From Dryocola sp036489025 (GTDB lineage: Bacteria > Pseudomonadota > Gammaproteobacteria > Enterobacterales > Enterobacteriaceae), in NCBI GenBank assembly GCA_036489025.1, contig DASXGN010000013.1:62001-126000 (forward strand): DNA of 64,000 bases. Direction: 5' to 3'. The notes below the pieces were generated by a model. That model was not told the origin of the DNA, did not search any database, and saw nothing but the letters and a program-made list of their open reading frames with translations. Position 1 is the stretch's first letter. Every line of letters starts with the position of its first letter. Made by a program: the position numbers and the translations under genes. Shown here in pieces: positions 18,877 through 28,023 of the stretch.

Positions 18877-20343
18877 TTATTGCAGCGCCCAAACATCGGA
18901 TTGACCCGGGATATCCCCGCGAGTCCACCATTTAGCCTGATACTGCTTGCCCTGATATTTAACCCTGTCGCCACCCAGATAAATTTTAGTGCTGCTCCAT
19001 TCATCCCCGGTAGCATCTTTCGCGGTTGTCGTAACCTGTAATTCCTGGCTGGCCGCCGACCGATTTCCAGCCTTATCTACGGCAATAATGGAATACAAAT
19101 AGGTTGTTTGTGGAGCCACCTTCGCATCGATAAACGCAGCCGTGGCGCTGGTGGCGATTTTCACCCCGTCGCGCCAGATTTCATACTGGGCAACGCCGAC
19201 GTTATCCGTAGACGCGGCCCAGCTAAGCGAAACATAATCTGACCCCGCTTCAGCGACAGGTGTCCCCGGCACCGTCGGCGGCACATCGTCAGGTTCGCCA
19301 GGATTGTTATCGTTAATTAAAGAGGCATAGCGATTAACGAACTCATTACCGTAGCCGTTGCCCGCCGCGCTTCGCCCCGCGTCCCAGTTAACCGACCAGG
19401 TCATCAGGCCTTTTATCGGATTCCCGTTTGCCGCTAGCTTTTCAAAGGCCGTTCTGACATCGCTCTCTTTTTTAACGTAGCCGGTGGCCGCGGCGTCAAT
19501 ATTGCTCGGTAAACCAATCACAAATTTATCGGCGGGGATTTTGATAAACCCGCGGGTGCCATGAACCAGAGAGTCCGTCAGGTAATACAGGAAATCAGCC
19601 TTGCGCTCATCGTTATTTTGCGTCAGCCACAGATTTAATTCATCAACCCATAGCCCGTCGCCGCCCTGGTTATAATACTGCGGGGCAATAAAATCGTAGT
19701 CGCCTTCCAGGGCGGTAATATATTTAGCATAGTTGCCGCCGGTTCTTAAATAAGGGAACTCAGGGGCCATACTGATAATAAAGTTCATGCCCAGATCGCG
19801 ATAATGTTGCTTGACCTGTTTCAACGCCGCCGGAATCACGGTCTGGTTATCGCCAGCCATAATAGCAGCCTGCTCCAGATCCAGATCGATACCGTCAAAA
19901 CCATAGGTGTCTACCAGGCGAATAATTTCATTAGCAAACGCCGCCTCCTGCCCTTTATGTAATTCGATATGGGCATCCGCACCGCCCAAAGAGATCAGTA
20001 CCGCTCTGTCCTGTTTATTCAGCGCGCCAATCTGATCGCGGAACTGTTGATCCGTCACGTTATACGGCTTGAACGTTGGGATCCCTTCCCCCTTCATAAA
20101 AGCCACCGCGACAACGTTATAACCGACCGGCGTTTCCGAAAGATTCATTTCCGCCGGCGTGCCCTGCTGATACCCGGAGTGTTCTCCGGCAGGCCAGTTA
20201 TGCCAGAAGCCGAACAGGATATTCTTATTGCTGATGTCCGGCATGGTACTTGCCGCATCGCCGGCAAAGGCGTTACCGCAGAACATCACGCTGCTCAACA
20301 GCAGGCCGAGCGTTACTGTATTTTTCTTAAAGTGTAGTTTCAT
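18877..20343 (-). CDS. secreted GH18 chitinase with FnIII and C-terminal chitin-binding domain (ChiC-like)
   Basis: About 488 residues from ATG 20343 (AAAGGA ten bases upstream; an in-frame ATG at 20364 lacks this). A signal peptide ends GNAFA near residue 27. The GH18 barrel (about 40-335) carries the catalytic DGIDLDLEQ (DxxDxDxE, Glu as acid) near residues 154-162, plus SLGG and MTWSVNWD. A fibronectin type III domain (about 350-440) follows, then a CBM5/12 chitin-binding domain with KWWTRGDIPGQSDVW at the C-terminus. It hydrolyses beta-1,4-N-acetylglucosamine chains outside the cell. The domain order matches Serratia ChiC. It is second in an operon behind the GH19 chitinase, and the divergent secretion operon is a plausible exporter. 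Confidence 0.9.
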   Translation of the reverse strand: MKLHFKKNTVTLGLLLSSVMFCGNAFAGDAASTMPDISNKNILFGFWHNWPAGEHSGYQQGTPAEMNLSETPVGYNVVAVAFMKGEGIPTFKPYNVTDQQFRDQIGALNKQDRAVLISLGGADAHIELHKGQEAAFANEIIRLVDTYGFDGIDLDLEQAAIMAGDNQTVIPAALKQVKQHYRDLGMNFIISMAPEFPYLRTGGNYAKYITALEGDYDFIAPQYYNQGGDGLWVDELNLWLTQNNDERKADFLYYLTDSLVHGTRGFIKIPADKFVIGLPSNIDAAATGYVKKESDVRTAFEKLAANGNPIKGLMTWSVNWDAGRSAAGNGYGNEFVNRYASLINDNNPGEPDDVPPTVPGTPVAEAGSDYVSLSWAASTDNVGVAQYEIWRDGVKIATSATAAFIDAKVAPQTTYLYSIIAVDKAGNRSAASQELQVTTTAKDATGDEWSSTKIYLGGDRVKYQGKQYQAKWWTRGDIPGQSDVWALQ

Positions 20344-20401
20344 TTGTAGGCATCCTTTCAACAATGGTGAGAATAAGAGGCTGAATCTCCTCTAAAATTG
20401 A

Positions 20402-21841
20402 TTAATCCTTAATAACTGCGTCAGGGAATTTATCCTGGACACATTTCGCGTAATCACCTTTATTCAGGGCGGTATAAGAGCTGTCCTGCCAGGTGCTCAG
20501 CTGACAGGCGTAAGATCTGCCGCCCGGATTGCTTGCCACCCAGCTATCGTCTTTCACCCAGAAGATGGCCTTCGCCGCGCTGCCGGTATCAGAGAACTGC
20601 TTCATGCCTTTACAGCCCAGGACTTCGTCACCGGGGACGGGCACGCCAAGCTGTTTGGCAAATTCCCGATAGTAGCTAATACGATTTTGCGACTGCTGAA
20701 TTTCCTCACTCCCGCCACATTCCACGCCGCCGTTAATGATCTGCGTGGTCACGCCAAAGCCCGGCACCAGCCCATCGGCTAAATCGCGTTCGTTCGGCTG
20801 CCAGCTGCCGTCAATCACGGCCTGCATGCTGGGTTTTGGCGGCTGGGGTTGGATATAGAAAAAGATGGCGCTGGCGAGATTCAGCCAGGTATCGGCCACC
20901 AGCTGCGGCTGTTTGAGCAGGACGTTCACGTCCCCGTACATGGCCTGGGAAAACGCGCCGTAGTTGAAGTTGTAGCTGAGCTGCTTGGCACCGCGCCCGA
21001 AATAGCTCAGCTTGTTGCCCTTATCGTCGGTGGCACAGGGCCAGACTTTACCCTGCCACGTATTGCTGTCGCAGGTGGCTCCCGTGTACTTATCGTAATC
21101 ATTTTCCGTCAGCCCCATTTCGCGGACCCAGTGCAGCCCCTGCTGCCACTGGCCGACATCGCTAACCGGCGCGTGCTCTCCTGTTTCCTGGGTGAAATGA
21201 GCAAACATGGTGGCCAGCGTTTTACGGCAGATGGCATTAGCGTCCCCCCCTCCCTGCACGTCTCCACACAGCACGGGGAATTTACCCACGGCCTTCAGGA
21301 AATTGTCGTAGGTATAGGCGGGATCGCGATGTGGGAAGAAGAAATCCCAGGTCTGCGCGGAAACAATTTCCTCCACGCGCTGCACATTTGGCGGGTTATC
21401 CTGCGAGCCGGGCTTAATCTTTTCTACCGCCGCATTATCCAGGGTGCGGATGGATTCTCGAATCTGTTCTATTCCGGTGCCGCTGAGCAGCTGATTTTCC
21501 TTTTCTTCCAGCTCTTTTTGGCTTATTTCCGGTCCCGGCTCCGGATCGGCTCCGTAAATACTCCATGCGGATTGCCAGCCAAACCCAACGCCCGGTTCGT
21601 ACGCCGCAGCGCTGCCGCTGCACCAGGCGGCGATCAGGCAGATATAATCTTTGCCGCCGTTAGAAACAATATCATTAGCGTTATATTTAGCCCCCGGCTG
21701 GTACTGCGCATAGTTAGACGAGCCGGTGCCCGGATCGGCGTTCGGCTGGAGTTCGGGAGCGGAATTATCATTAGCAAAAGCATTAAATGAGAGAAATATT
21801 GAACCTGCTAATAGCGACAACCTTATTTTATTACGTTTCAT
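20402..21841 (-). CDS. secreted GH19 chitinase with N-terminal chitin-binding domain
   Basis: A 479-residue protein with a signal peptide (MKRNKIRLSLLAGSIFLSFN, ending AFA). A CBM5/12-like module follows at about residues 42-96 (QPGAKYNANDIVSNGGKDY, later GWQSAWSIYG), then a charged linker (SQKELEEKENQLL) and a GH19 catalytic domain from about residue 160. The catalytic acid lies in FAHFTQETGEH, and YFGRGAKQLSYNFNYG is the family signature. GH19 enzymes are inverting endochitinases. It is the first gene of the minus-strand chitinase operon; GH18 begins 58 bases after its stop. Its start region faces the type II secretion operon. Confidence 0.9.
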   Translation of the reverse strand: MKRNKIRLSLLAGSIFLSFNAFANDNSAPELQPNADPGTGSSNYAQYQPGAKYNANDIVSNGGKDYICLIAAWCSGSAAAYEPGVGFGWQSAWSIYGADPEPGPEISQKELEEKENQLLSGTGIEQIRESIRTLDNAAVEKIKPGSQDNPPNVQRVEEIVSAQTWDFFFPHRDPAYTYDNFLKAVGKFPVLCGDVQGGGDANAICRKTLATMFAHFTQETGEHAPVSDVGQWQQGLHWVREMGLTENDYDKYTGATCDSNTWQGKVWPCATDDKGNKLSYFGRGAKQLSYNFNYGAFSQAMYGDVNVLLKQPQLVADTWLNLASAIFFYIQPQPPKPSMQAVIDGSWQPNERDLADGLVPGFGVTTQIINGGVECGGSEEIQQSQNRISYYREFAKQLGVPVPGDEVLGCKGMKQFSDTGSAAKAIFWVKDDSWVASNPGGRSYACQLSTWQDSSYTALNKGDYAKCVQDKFPDAVIKD

Positions 21842-22140
21842 TCACCAGTCCTCATCTATTTAAAGTAAGCAAATAAACATATTGCACATACGCATATTCC
21901 ATCGTTTTAAATATGCCGCGCACTGTAATCAAATCACTCAATGTCATGACTGGCAACCCGGAGAAACAAACATATACATTCCTTAACAGCTAAAGGAAGA
22001 CGCTCAATCAGGCAAAGAATTTTCTTATTATCATGAAGAGATATCGCATTAACTCAGCGCCCTGTTTCCGCGATAGTCGTTTATAGGTTTCCGCCTCTTA
22101 ATCATTATTTCGCGCAAACAGGGACAGGGATGTAACAGAA
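21842..22140. promoter_or_regulatory. shared divergent promoter region of chitinase and secretion operons
   Basis: This 299-base AT-rich gap separates the GH19 chitinase start (minus) from the first pseudopilin gene (plus). It must hold both promoters. No operator for the nearby LuxR-type regulators could be defined by eye, and no further ORF is visible. AGGGA about ten bases before 22141 can serve as ribosome binding site. Confidence 0.5.
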
Positions 22141-22560
22141 ATGAAAATGCAAACCATAAGGCAAAAAAGGCAGCGGGGCTTTACTCTGCTGGAATTGCTG
22201 GTCGTGCTGATGATCATTGCCCTGCTGGCGGGCTTTGTTGGCCCGAAACTCTTTTCCCAGCTGGATAACGCAAAAGAAAAAACGGCGCTTAGCCAGATGA
22301 AAGGGTTCTCCGATGCTCTGGGCCAGTATCGCCTGGACGTCGGGCAGTATCCTGATGAAGCGCAGGGCCTGCGCTCCCTGATAGAGCAGCCCGAGGGAGT
22401 TCAGAACTGGCGAGGCCCTTACCTGAGTAAAAAAGTCCCTAACGATCCGTGGGGAAAACCTTACCTCTGGCATAACCCCGCGCGGGATAAAAACGCCGTC
22501 AACGACGTGGAAATCGTGGCAACCGGCAACGGGGGACATCCCCTTATTTATGGCTTTTAG
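22141..22560 (+). CDS. gspG: type II secretion major pseudopilin, GspG-like
   Basis: A 139-residue prepilin with a short basic leader (MKMQTIRQKRQRG) cut before FTLLELLVVLMIIALLAG. The +5 Glu is present, and the hydrophobic helix is followed by GPKLFSQLDNAKEKTA. The C-terminal half has the GspG signatures YPDEAQGLRSL, NWRGPYL, VPNDPWGKPYLW and a final GHPLIYGF. GspG builds the pseudopilus that pushes folded substrates through the secretin. It opens the plus-strand operon, apart from the other pseudopilins at the operon's far end. It needs the prepilin peptidase encoded at 33388. Confidence 0.88.
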   Translation: MKMQTIRQKRQRGFTLLELLVVLMIIALLAGFVGPKLFSQLDNAKEKTALSQMKGFSDALGQYRLDVGQYPDEAQGLRSLIEQPEGVQNWRGPYLSKKVPNDPWGKPYLWHNPARDKNAVNDVEIVATGNGGHPLIYGF

Positions 22561-23002
22561 CATGCGTATCCTGCCGCTGGGCTGTCTGCTGCTTTCGCTG
22601 TCCGCGCAGGCCACCTGCTGGCAGCAGGCAGGCCTGCGTTACGGGATTGAACCGGTACTCTTACAGGCCATCGCCGTGACGGAATCCCGGCTTGATGCCA
22701 ACGCGCAGCATCACAATAGCGACGGAAGCGTCGATCTTGGACTGATGCAAATTAACAGCCGCCATCTGACGATACTGAACCAATACAAAATTTCCCAGGA
22801 GCGCCTCCTTACCGATCCCTGTATCAACGTAATGACCGGCGCATGGATACTGGCGGGTTTTATTCGCCAGTACGGCTACGGATGGGAAGCCGTAGGTGCC
22901 TATAACGCCGGGAATGGGGCGCACCGCAGCGGCCTGCGAAAAAAATACTGTCGGCGGGTCATAGCCCACTATCTGCAATTAAAGAATGCCCAAACCCAAT
23001 AG
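22550..23002 (+). CDS. periplasmic lytic transglycosylase (SLT domain, IagB-like)
   Basis: A 150-residue protein overlapping the end of gspG by 11 bases. A second start at 22562 would put the signal peptide (MRILPLGCLLLSLSAQA) at residue 1. The SLT/IagB motifs are complete: YGIEPVLLQAIAVTESRLDANA with the catalytic Glu, SVDLGLMQINSRH and AVGAYNAGNG. Such enzymes cut glycan strands to let secretion or pilus complexes pass the cell wall. Position inside the operon fits that role for the secretin channel. A biological substrate other than peptidoglycan is unlikely. Confidence 0.85.
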   Translation: MAFSMRILPLGCLLLSLSAQATCWQQAGLRYGIEPVLLQAIAVTESRLDANAQHHNSDGSVDLGLMQINSRHLTILNQYKISQERLLTDPCINVMTGAWILAGFIRQYGYGWEAVGAYNAGNGAHRSGLRKKYCRRVIAHYLQLKNAQTQ

Positions 23003-23017
23003 CTTCCGGTGATTTTT

Positions 23018-24196
23018 ATGAATGCTCATTTTGACGTTATTATTTTGCAGGAAGGCAAAAGAACCACGAAAAAAATAGAGGCTGAAAGCCTCGCCGCGGC
23101 GCGTAATCAAATCGGCCAAAACGGGGCCGTCGTATTAAAAATAACTCGCGCACGAGCGCCTAAAGCCGCCAAGAAAGCATTTAACCTCATTCTTTTTATT
23201 CAGGAGCTGGTCGCGCTGCTTGAGGCTGGCCTGGTGGTGGTGGAAGCTATTGAAGCGCTTTATGAGAGTAGCGGCGACAAAGAGCAGCAGCGCGTGCTCA
23301 GCGCGGTTTTAAAAGAGCTCTATCGCGGCTGCCAGCTTTCCCAGGCGTTCGCCGCCCAGGGGACCTGTTTTTCCACACTTCTTATCAGCAGCGTAGCATC
23401 ATCGGAACATACCGGGCAGCTGGCAATTACGCTGCAACGCTTTCTGCACTACGAAAAAAGAATGGCGACGCTGCGTAAAAAAATTCGGGCGACGATGCTC
23501 TATCCGCTGATAGTGATTAACGCCGGGCTGCTGATCATGTTCTTTCTGCTGGGCTTTATTATTCCTCGTTTCGCCGTGGTCTTTGAAGGGATGACGCAGG
23601 CAACCGGCAGCGCAAAATTTATCATCTGGTGGGGGCATCTGGTTAATACCCAGGGGGGACTTTTATTAATTATCACGGCTGGCGTGCTGGCTGCGGTCAT
23701 TACCGCCCTGCGGAGCCATAATCTGCGTGCGGCAATATTCAGACAGCTATGGCGAATCCCCCAGCTGAATAAAAGATATCAGCTGGCGGTATTCGTGCGT
23801 TTCTATCGCACCCTGGGTCTTTTATTACAGGGAGGAACGCCGGTCATTGACGCGCTGGCGCTGACCAGCAGTCTTCTGCCTGCGGACTACCGCCGTCGTA
23901 CGGGCGAAATGCTCCTGCATATTCAGTCTGGAAAGCCGCTGTCCTGGACTCTGGAACAGAATCGCTTAACGACGCCCGTGGCCAGCAGGCTGCTTAGCGT
24001 GGGCGAACGCAGCGGCGAACTTCCCCAGATGTGCGAACGCATTGCCGCCTTTTATGACGAGATTCTGGAACGCGCCATTGAAACCTTCAGCAAGGTTTTT
24101 GAACCCGTTCTGATGCTTATCGTCGGCGGGATGGTTGGCCTGGTCGTGTTTCTTCTCTATATGCCGATATTCGAAATTGCCGGAGGATTATCCTGA
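23018..24196 (+). CDS. gspF: type II secretion inner-membrane platform protein GspF
   Basis: About 392 residues from ATG 23018 (GGTGA five bases upstream). It has two T2SSF domains (about residues 55-175 and 255-380), each followed by membrane segments: IRATMLYPLIVINAGLLIMF, the segment near residue 215, and the C-terminal VLMLIVGGMVGLVVFLLYMP. The motifs ELVALLEAGLVVVEAIEAL and FYRTLGLLLQGGTPVIDAL are typical. GspF/PilC couples the assembly ATPase to pseudopilin polymerisation. Its stop overlaps the next start (TGATG), so translation with gspE is coupled. Confidence 0.9.
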   Translation: MNAHFDVIILQEGKRTTKKIEAESLAAARNQIGQNGAVVLKITRARAPKAAKKAFNLILFIQELVALLEAGLVVVEAIEALYESSGDKEQQRVLSAVLKELYRGCQLSQAFAAQGTCFSTLLISSVASSEHTGQLAITLQRFLHYEKRMATLRKKIRATMLYPLIVINAGLLIMFFLLGFIIPRFAVVFEGMTQATGSAKFIIWWGHLVNTQGGLLLIITAGVLAAVITALRSHNLRAAIFRQLWRIPQLNKRYQLAVFVRFYRTLGLLLQGGTPVIDALALTSSLLPADYRRRTGEMLLHIQSGKPLSWTLEQNRLTTPVASRLLSVGERSGELPQMCERIAAFYDEILERAIETFSKVFEPVLMLIVGGMVGLVVFLLYMPIFEIAGGLS

Positions 24197-25824
24197 TGTC
24201 CTCCTCCTCTCTGGCAGCCCTTTCTGTATGGCCCGCGCTTGCGCCGGGGGCTCGCCTCGCCTGGCTTGAAGAACAGCTGGCCCTCTCGGCTACCAGCCTT
24301 GAGCCTCTCGCCGCCGGGCTGGGACTGTACCCCCTCAGCGTAGCGCAGGCCGAGGAAACAGAGCTTAATTTCACGAAAATGACGGCGCAGGACGCCCTGA
24401 CCCATCGGGTGCTGCCCGTTCGCTTTAAGGATCGGGATGTTGCGCTGCTGGCCAACCCCTTTTCACTCTCCGATCGCCAGTGGGCCCAGCCTTACGTAGA
24501 ACGCCTGGCGCTGTGTTCACCGGCCTGGGTCAACGCGCAGCTTGAAACATTAGCGCAGCAGCAGCGCACGCTGGATCAGGTGCAGACTCAGGCCGCCGAC
24601 GGCCCCGCCGAAGAGACCATTCTTAGCATCACGCCCTACGGCATTTCGCAGGAGCAAAGCCAGGTCATCAAGCTGGTGAACGCCACGCTCTATGACGCCC
24701 TGCAAAGCCGCGCCAGCGATATTCATCTGGAAACCCTCCCCGACGGTCTGGTGGTGAAATACCGCATAGACGGCGTGCTGCATACCATCACCCGCTGCCA
24801 GGGGAGCCAAAATGCCGGCCAGGTTGTGTCGCGCCTTAAGGTACTGGGGAATATGGATATTGCCGAGCAGCGCATCCCTCAGGACGGACGTTTTAAGGCG
24901 CTAATCCAGCAGCGTCCCGTCGACTTTCGCGTCTCGGTCATGCCCAGTATTCACGGGGAGGACGTGGTTCTGCGCGTGCTGGATAAATCTCATGATAAAA
25001 AACTGCGGCTTGAAACCCTCGGCTTTGACGCCCATACCCTGCTGGCCATTCGCAGGCTGACGCTGTATCCGCACGGCATGATGCTGGTGACCGGCCCGAC
25101 CGGCAGCGGCAAGTCCACCACGCTTTATTCGGCGCTCAGCGAGGTCAACTCCGGGGAAAAGAAAATTATCACCATCGAAGACCCCGTGGAATACCAGCTC
25201 GACGGCGTGCTGCAAATTCCGGTCAACGATAAGAAGGGGCTGACTTTCGCCCGCGGGCTGCGCGCTATTTTACGCCACGATCCGGACATCATTTTGGTCG
25301 GCGAAATCCGCGACAGCGAAACGGCAGGTATCGCGGTTCAGGCGGCGCTAACCGGGCACGTGGTGCTGTCCTCCATTCACGCCAACGATGCTTTTAGCGT
25401 GCTGGAGCGTTTTCTTTATATGCAGGTCGAACCGGCGAGCCTGATTGCCGCGCTAAACGGCGTGGTCGCCCAGCGTCTTATCAGGCAGGTCTGCCCCGAA
25501 TGCCAGCGGCCATCCTCTCCCTCCACAGAAGAGATATCCCACTGGCATATCTCGCCCGGGCTGCTGGCGGAAGGCAGCTGGCGCTCAGGCAGCGGTTGCG
25601 AACGCTGCCGTTTTAGCGGTTATTACGGACGCATCGCGATCGCAGAGGTTCTGGCTTTCAGCGATCCCTTTAAAGAGGCTTTGCTGGCCCGGGCAACCCT
25701 TGGGCAGCTTCGTGAATGCGCGCTGCGGGAAGGATTTATCCCCTTACAGAAGATTGCTCTTAGCGCGGCCAGCCGCGGATTAACGACGCTACAGGAGGTT
25801 CAGCGTGTTATTAGCGCACGATAA
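24196..25824 (+). CDS. gspE: type II secretion assembly ATPase GspE
   Basis: A 542-residue cytoplasmic hexameric ATPase. An N-terminal N1E-like segment spans about residues 1-130, an arm domain has SRASDIHLE and YRIDGVLH, Walker A is GPTGSGKSTT near residue 300, and the Asp box is IIT-IEDPVEYQ. Walker B is DPDIILVGEIRDSETA, and the His box is LSSIHANDA. A zinc-binding CPEC/CERC quartet, normal for GspE and PilB, lies near residues 433-477. It powers pseudopilus assembly on GspF. The key residues are all present. It overlaps the following ORF by 20 bases. Confidence 0.92.
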   Translation: MSSSSLAALSVWPALAPGARLAWLEEQLALSATSLEPLAAGLGLYPLSVAQAEETELNFTKMTAQDALTHRVLPVRFKDRDVALLANPFSLSDRQWAQPYVERLALCSPAWVNAQLETLAQQQRTLDQVQTQAADGPAEETILSITPYGISQEQSQVIKLVNATLYDALQSRASDIHLETLPDGLVVKYRIDGVLHTITRCQGSQNAGQVVSRLKVLGNMDIAEQRIPQDGRFKALIQQRPVDFRVSVMPSIHGEDVVLRVLDKSHDKKLRLETLGFDAHTLLAIRRLTLYPHGMMLVTGPTGSGKSTTLYSALSEVNSGEKKIITIEDPVEYQLDGVLQIPVNDKKGLTFARGLRAILRHDPDIILVGEIRDSETAGIAVQAALTGHVVLSSIHANDAFSVLERFLYMQVEPASLIAALNGVVAQRLIRQVCPECQRPSSPSTEEISHWHISPGLLAEGSWRSGSGCERCRFSGYYGRIAIAEVLAFSDPFKEALLARATLGQLRECALREGFIPLQKIALSAASRGLTTLQEVQRVISAR

Positions 25825-26494
25825 AGGAAAGAGATGTGCCGTGGGGGAGAATGCGGCGGCTCTGTATCAGAGAAATGAACTCATTCATCAGGTTGTGTGG
25901 CAATCCGCTGACCAGCGTCTGCCGCAGCTTACCCGCCTGCTGGCAGAGTCCTCGGCCCGTAAACCCTGGCTTGAATCAATAGAGTTTGAGCTCGATGCCC
26001 CTGCGGTGCGCTATCTGCTGGTCCCCTGGCAGGCGGAGATCGTTAATCCCGGCGAGCAGCGCCGGTATGCAGCCGCCATGCAGGCGGAAAGAGAAGGAGC
26101 CTCCGCCGAAGAGCTGCTTGCCAGCATTATTGACAGCCGCTACGGCGAGAGCGCTTTTGCCGCAGTGATTCAAAAAGATATCTTCTGCGAGCTAAAAGCG
26201 GTGGCGAAAAAGGCCAGGCTGCGCTTTCAGGGTTGTACCACCCCCTTTGGCAGACTGCTGCAAAGCGTCGGCAAAACGCCGCCCGGCAGCGCCCTTTTCG
26301 CCAGCCTGACTCCCGCGATGGGCAGCTTTGCCGTGCGCTATGACAACCAGTGGCACAGCGTTTTTACTCTTCAGCTTCCCGGCATCGACTGCGATAAACA
26401 GCTACAGATCGCCAACGGCCTTGCCGCCGTTCCTCCTGTGCCGGGTTATTTTGTCCAGGCAGCCGGGACTCCCGGCGGGGGCAAACCCACATGA
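25805..26494 (+). CDS. T2SS/T4P-like platform protein, probable PilM/GspL cytoplasmic-domain analogue
   Basis: A 229-residue protein with no signal or membrane segment. It starts with GTG overlapping gspE; an internal GTG at 25841 behind AAGGAAAGAG is a reasonable alternative. Motifs such as VRYLLVPWQAEIVNPGEQRRYAAAM resemble the unnamed protein that stands in this position in similar secretion clusters. From its place between the ATPase and two single-span membrane proteins, I infer a cytoplasmic adaptor like PilM, MshI or the GspL N-domain. Sequence identity to those families is not visible by eye. Confidence 0.55.
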   Translation: MLLAHDKGKRCAVGENAAALYQRNELIHQVVWQSADQRLPQLTRLLAESSARKPWLESIEFELDAPAVRYLLVPWQAEIVNPGEQRRYAAAMQAEREGASAEELLASIIDSRYGESAFAAVIQKDIFCELKAVAKKARLRFQGCTTPFGRLLQSVGKTPPGSALFASLTPAMGSFAVRYDNQWHSVFTLQLPGIDCDKQLQIANGLAAVPPVPGYFVQAAGTPGGGKPT

Positions 26495-26991
26495 AAGAAC
26501 ATCGTTTTAATGCCGGGCCCCCTTATCAGGCGAAGCTCCTTTTCCTTTTGCTGCCGGTGCTGCTGATCGTTGCGGCAGGGAGCTGGCACAGCCTGCGGCT
26601 TAAGCAGAGGGTGGAACACCAGCTGACGCTGGAAAGCGGGCGTTTACTGATGCATCGGGCCGAGGCGCAAAAAATTCTCGCCCGCCAGAAGGCATTTGCG
26701 GCCCAGCCGACAAAACTGCGGCCGCCGGCTCGGGGCCTGGACGGGCTGGACGTCCTCCAGCAAAGCTGGCAAGAGAATATCGCCCTGCTGTCGGTCAATG
26801 CCGATCCGCGTAAAAAAACCCTGCGCCTGGAGCTGGCCGCGGATTCTCTAAACGGCCTGCTGGATTTTGTATTACGCCTTGAGCAGCAAAAGGCAAAGGT
26901 TGAGCTACAGGGCCACAAACTCGACCCGTCGCTGGCAACGCCCTGGCGCATCCGGGCCTCGCTGACCCTGGAGTACAAACATGTGGTTTAA
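26491..26991 (+). CDS. PilN-like bitopic secretion protein
   Basis: A 166-residue protein with a short cytoplasmic tail, one membrane helix (residues about 14-32, AKLLFLLLPVLLIVAAG) and a coiled, charged periplasmic part (HRAEAQKILARQKA). It ends in a small ferredoxin-like region (LRLELAADSLNGLLDFVLRL). This is the plan of PilN and the GspL C-domain. It overlaps both neighbours by a few bases, as expected in a tightly coupled operon. The assignment rests on topology and order, not on a firm family match. Confidence 0.55.
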   Translation: MKEHRFNAGPPYQAKLLFLLLPVLLIVAAGSWHSLRLKQRVEHQLTLESGRLLMHRAEAQKILARQKAFAAQPTKLRPPARGLDGLDVLQQSWQENIALLSVNADPRKKTLRLELAADSLNGLLDFVLRLEQQKAKVELQGHKLDPSLATPWRIRASLTLEYKHVV

Positions 26992-27511
26992 CGCAGCAGG
27001 CGGGAGACGATCGGCTGCGCTGCGCTGGCGGCTGCGGCTGGCCTGCGAGCAGGCCGGCAAAGCATCTCTTGCTCTGGCCGCGTGCTGCCTGGCGCTGCTT
27101 ATCTATTGGGTCTTTTTCCTGCGCCCGGCGGTAGCCCTGGCCGAATCAAAGCTGGATGAGGTACGCCTGGCGCTGAACGTGCCGCTGCCTCCCAACCTTC
27201 ACGGTGAAAAAACCTCGCCTGAAGCGCTGACGGCAGCCGAGTATGAACAGGTTAAAACTCTGTTTCTGCTGCTTGAAAAACACGGGCTGGAAGCCAAAGA
27301 AAGTCGCTATCAAACGGCGGCCGATACCGGCAGTGCGCTGACGCTTGAAATTCCTTTGCAGGGCACTTACCCGCGGCTTCGTGAGGCGCTGGCAGAGATA
27401 AGCACCGTTCTCGCCGTCAGTATTGATTCACTAACGCTGTCCCGCCCCGCTCCGGAAAATGCCCGGCTGGCCATCGTGCTACGCCTCACCCTGGCGGGAG
27501 AGCAGCCATGA
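26981..27511 (+). CDS. PilO/GspM-like bitopic secretion protein
   Basis: A 176-residue protein with a basic N-terminus, a membrane helix at about residues 30-48 (LALAACCLALLIYWVFF) and a periplasmic domain. The domain holds a helical stretch and a C-terminal ferredoxin-like fold (LTLEIPLQGTYPRLREALAE, then RLAIVLRLTLAG). This is how PilO, MshJ and GspM look. Together with the preceding protein it would form the periplasmic platform that links ATPase and secretin. The function is inferred from order and topology. Confidence 0.55.
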   Translation: MWFNAAGGRRSAALRWRLRLACEQAGKASLALAACCLALLIYWVFFLRPAVALAESKLDEVRLALNVPLPPNLHGEKTSPEALTAAEYEQVKTLFLLLEKHGLEAKESRYQTAADTGSALTLEIPLQGTYPRLREALAEISTVLAVSIDSLTLSRPAPENARLAIVLRLTLAGEQP

Positions 27512-28023
27512 AAATCCCCCGCTATCTGCAAATCATGCTGGCATTCACCCTGGCTGCCTGCCTCTGGAGCCAGTTCTCAGGCGATACGGATAGCGAGCAG
27601 CCGCAGGCTGTCACTTCCCCGCCTGGCAAACCAAAGCCTGCTCCGATACTGCCGCGCGTTACGGCTAAAACGATGCCGGTTTTGACCGAGAAAACGGTGG
27701 ATCTTTTTCCCGTCCAGGACCGCTCGCGGCTCTCCGCGAAAGCGCCCCGGGTAAAACCAGCTCCCGCGCCGACGCCGCTGCCATTCCAGATCACCGGCGC
27801 ATGGTGGGTGAACAAAAACAGAGCGCTGATACTCCGTGATGGCCAACGCCGCTGGGTGATTTGCAAATCCTGCCGGTCAAAGGAGCGGATTTGGATCGGT
27901 GCAGATTTAGGCAACGGCTGGCACCTGCTGGAAGTGAACGAGGAATACCTGGTTTTTCGCAGGCTTCCCCAACGAGACGACCGGCGCCTGGCGCTGGCAG
28001 ACATGAAATCAAAACCGGCATGA
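27508..28023 (+). CDS. PilP/GspC-like secretin-contact protein
   Basis: A 171-residue protein with an N-terminal anchor or signal (residues 5-22), a Pro/Lys-rich spacer (about 30-85, PPGKPKPAPILPRV) and a small beta-rich C-terminal domain (ITGAWWVNKNRALI, WVICKSCRSKERIWIG, GWHLLEVNEEYLVFRR). Anchor, flexible spacer and HR-like beta domain is the plan of GspC, PilP and MshK, which touch the secretin N0 domain. Its stop overlaps the secretin start. An unusual CKSC pair could form a disulfide or bind metal. Confidence 0.55.
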   Translation: MKIPRYLQIMLAFTLAACLWSQFSGDTDSEQPQAVTSPPGKPKPAPILPRVTAKTMPVLTEKTVDLFPVQDRSRLSAKAPRVKPAPAPTPLPFQITGAWWVNKNRALILRDGQRRWVICKSCRSKERIWIGADLGNGWHLLEVNEEYLVFRRLPQRDDRRLALADMKSKPA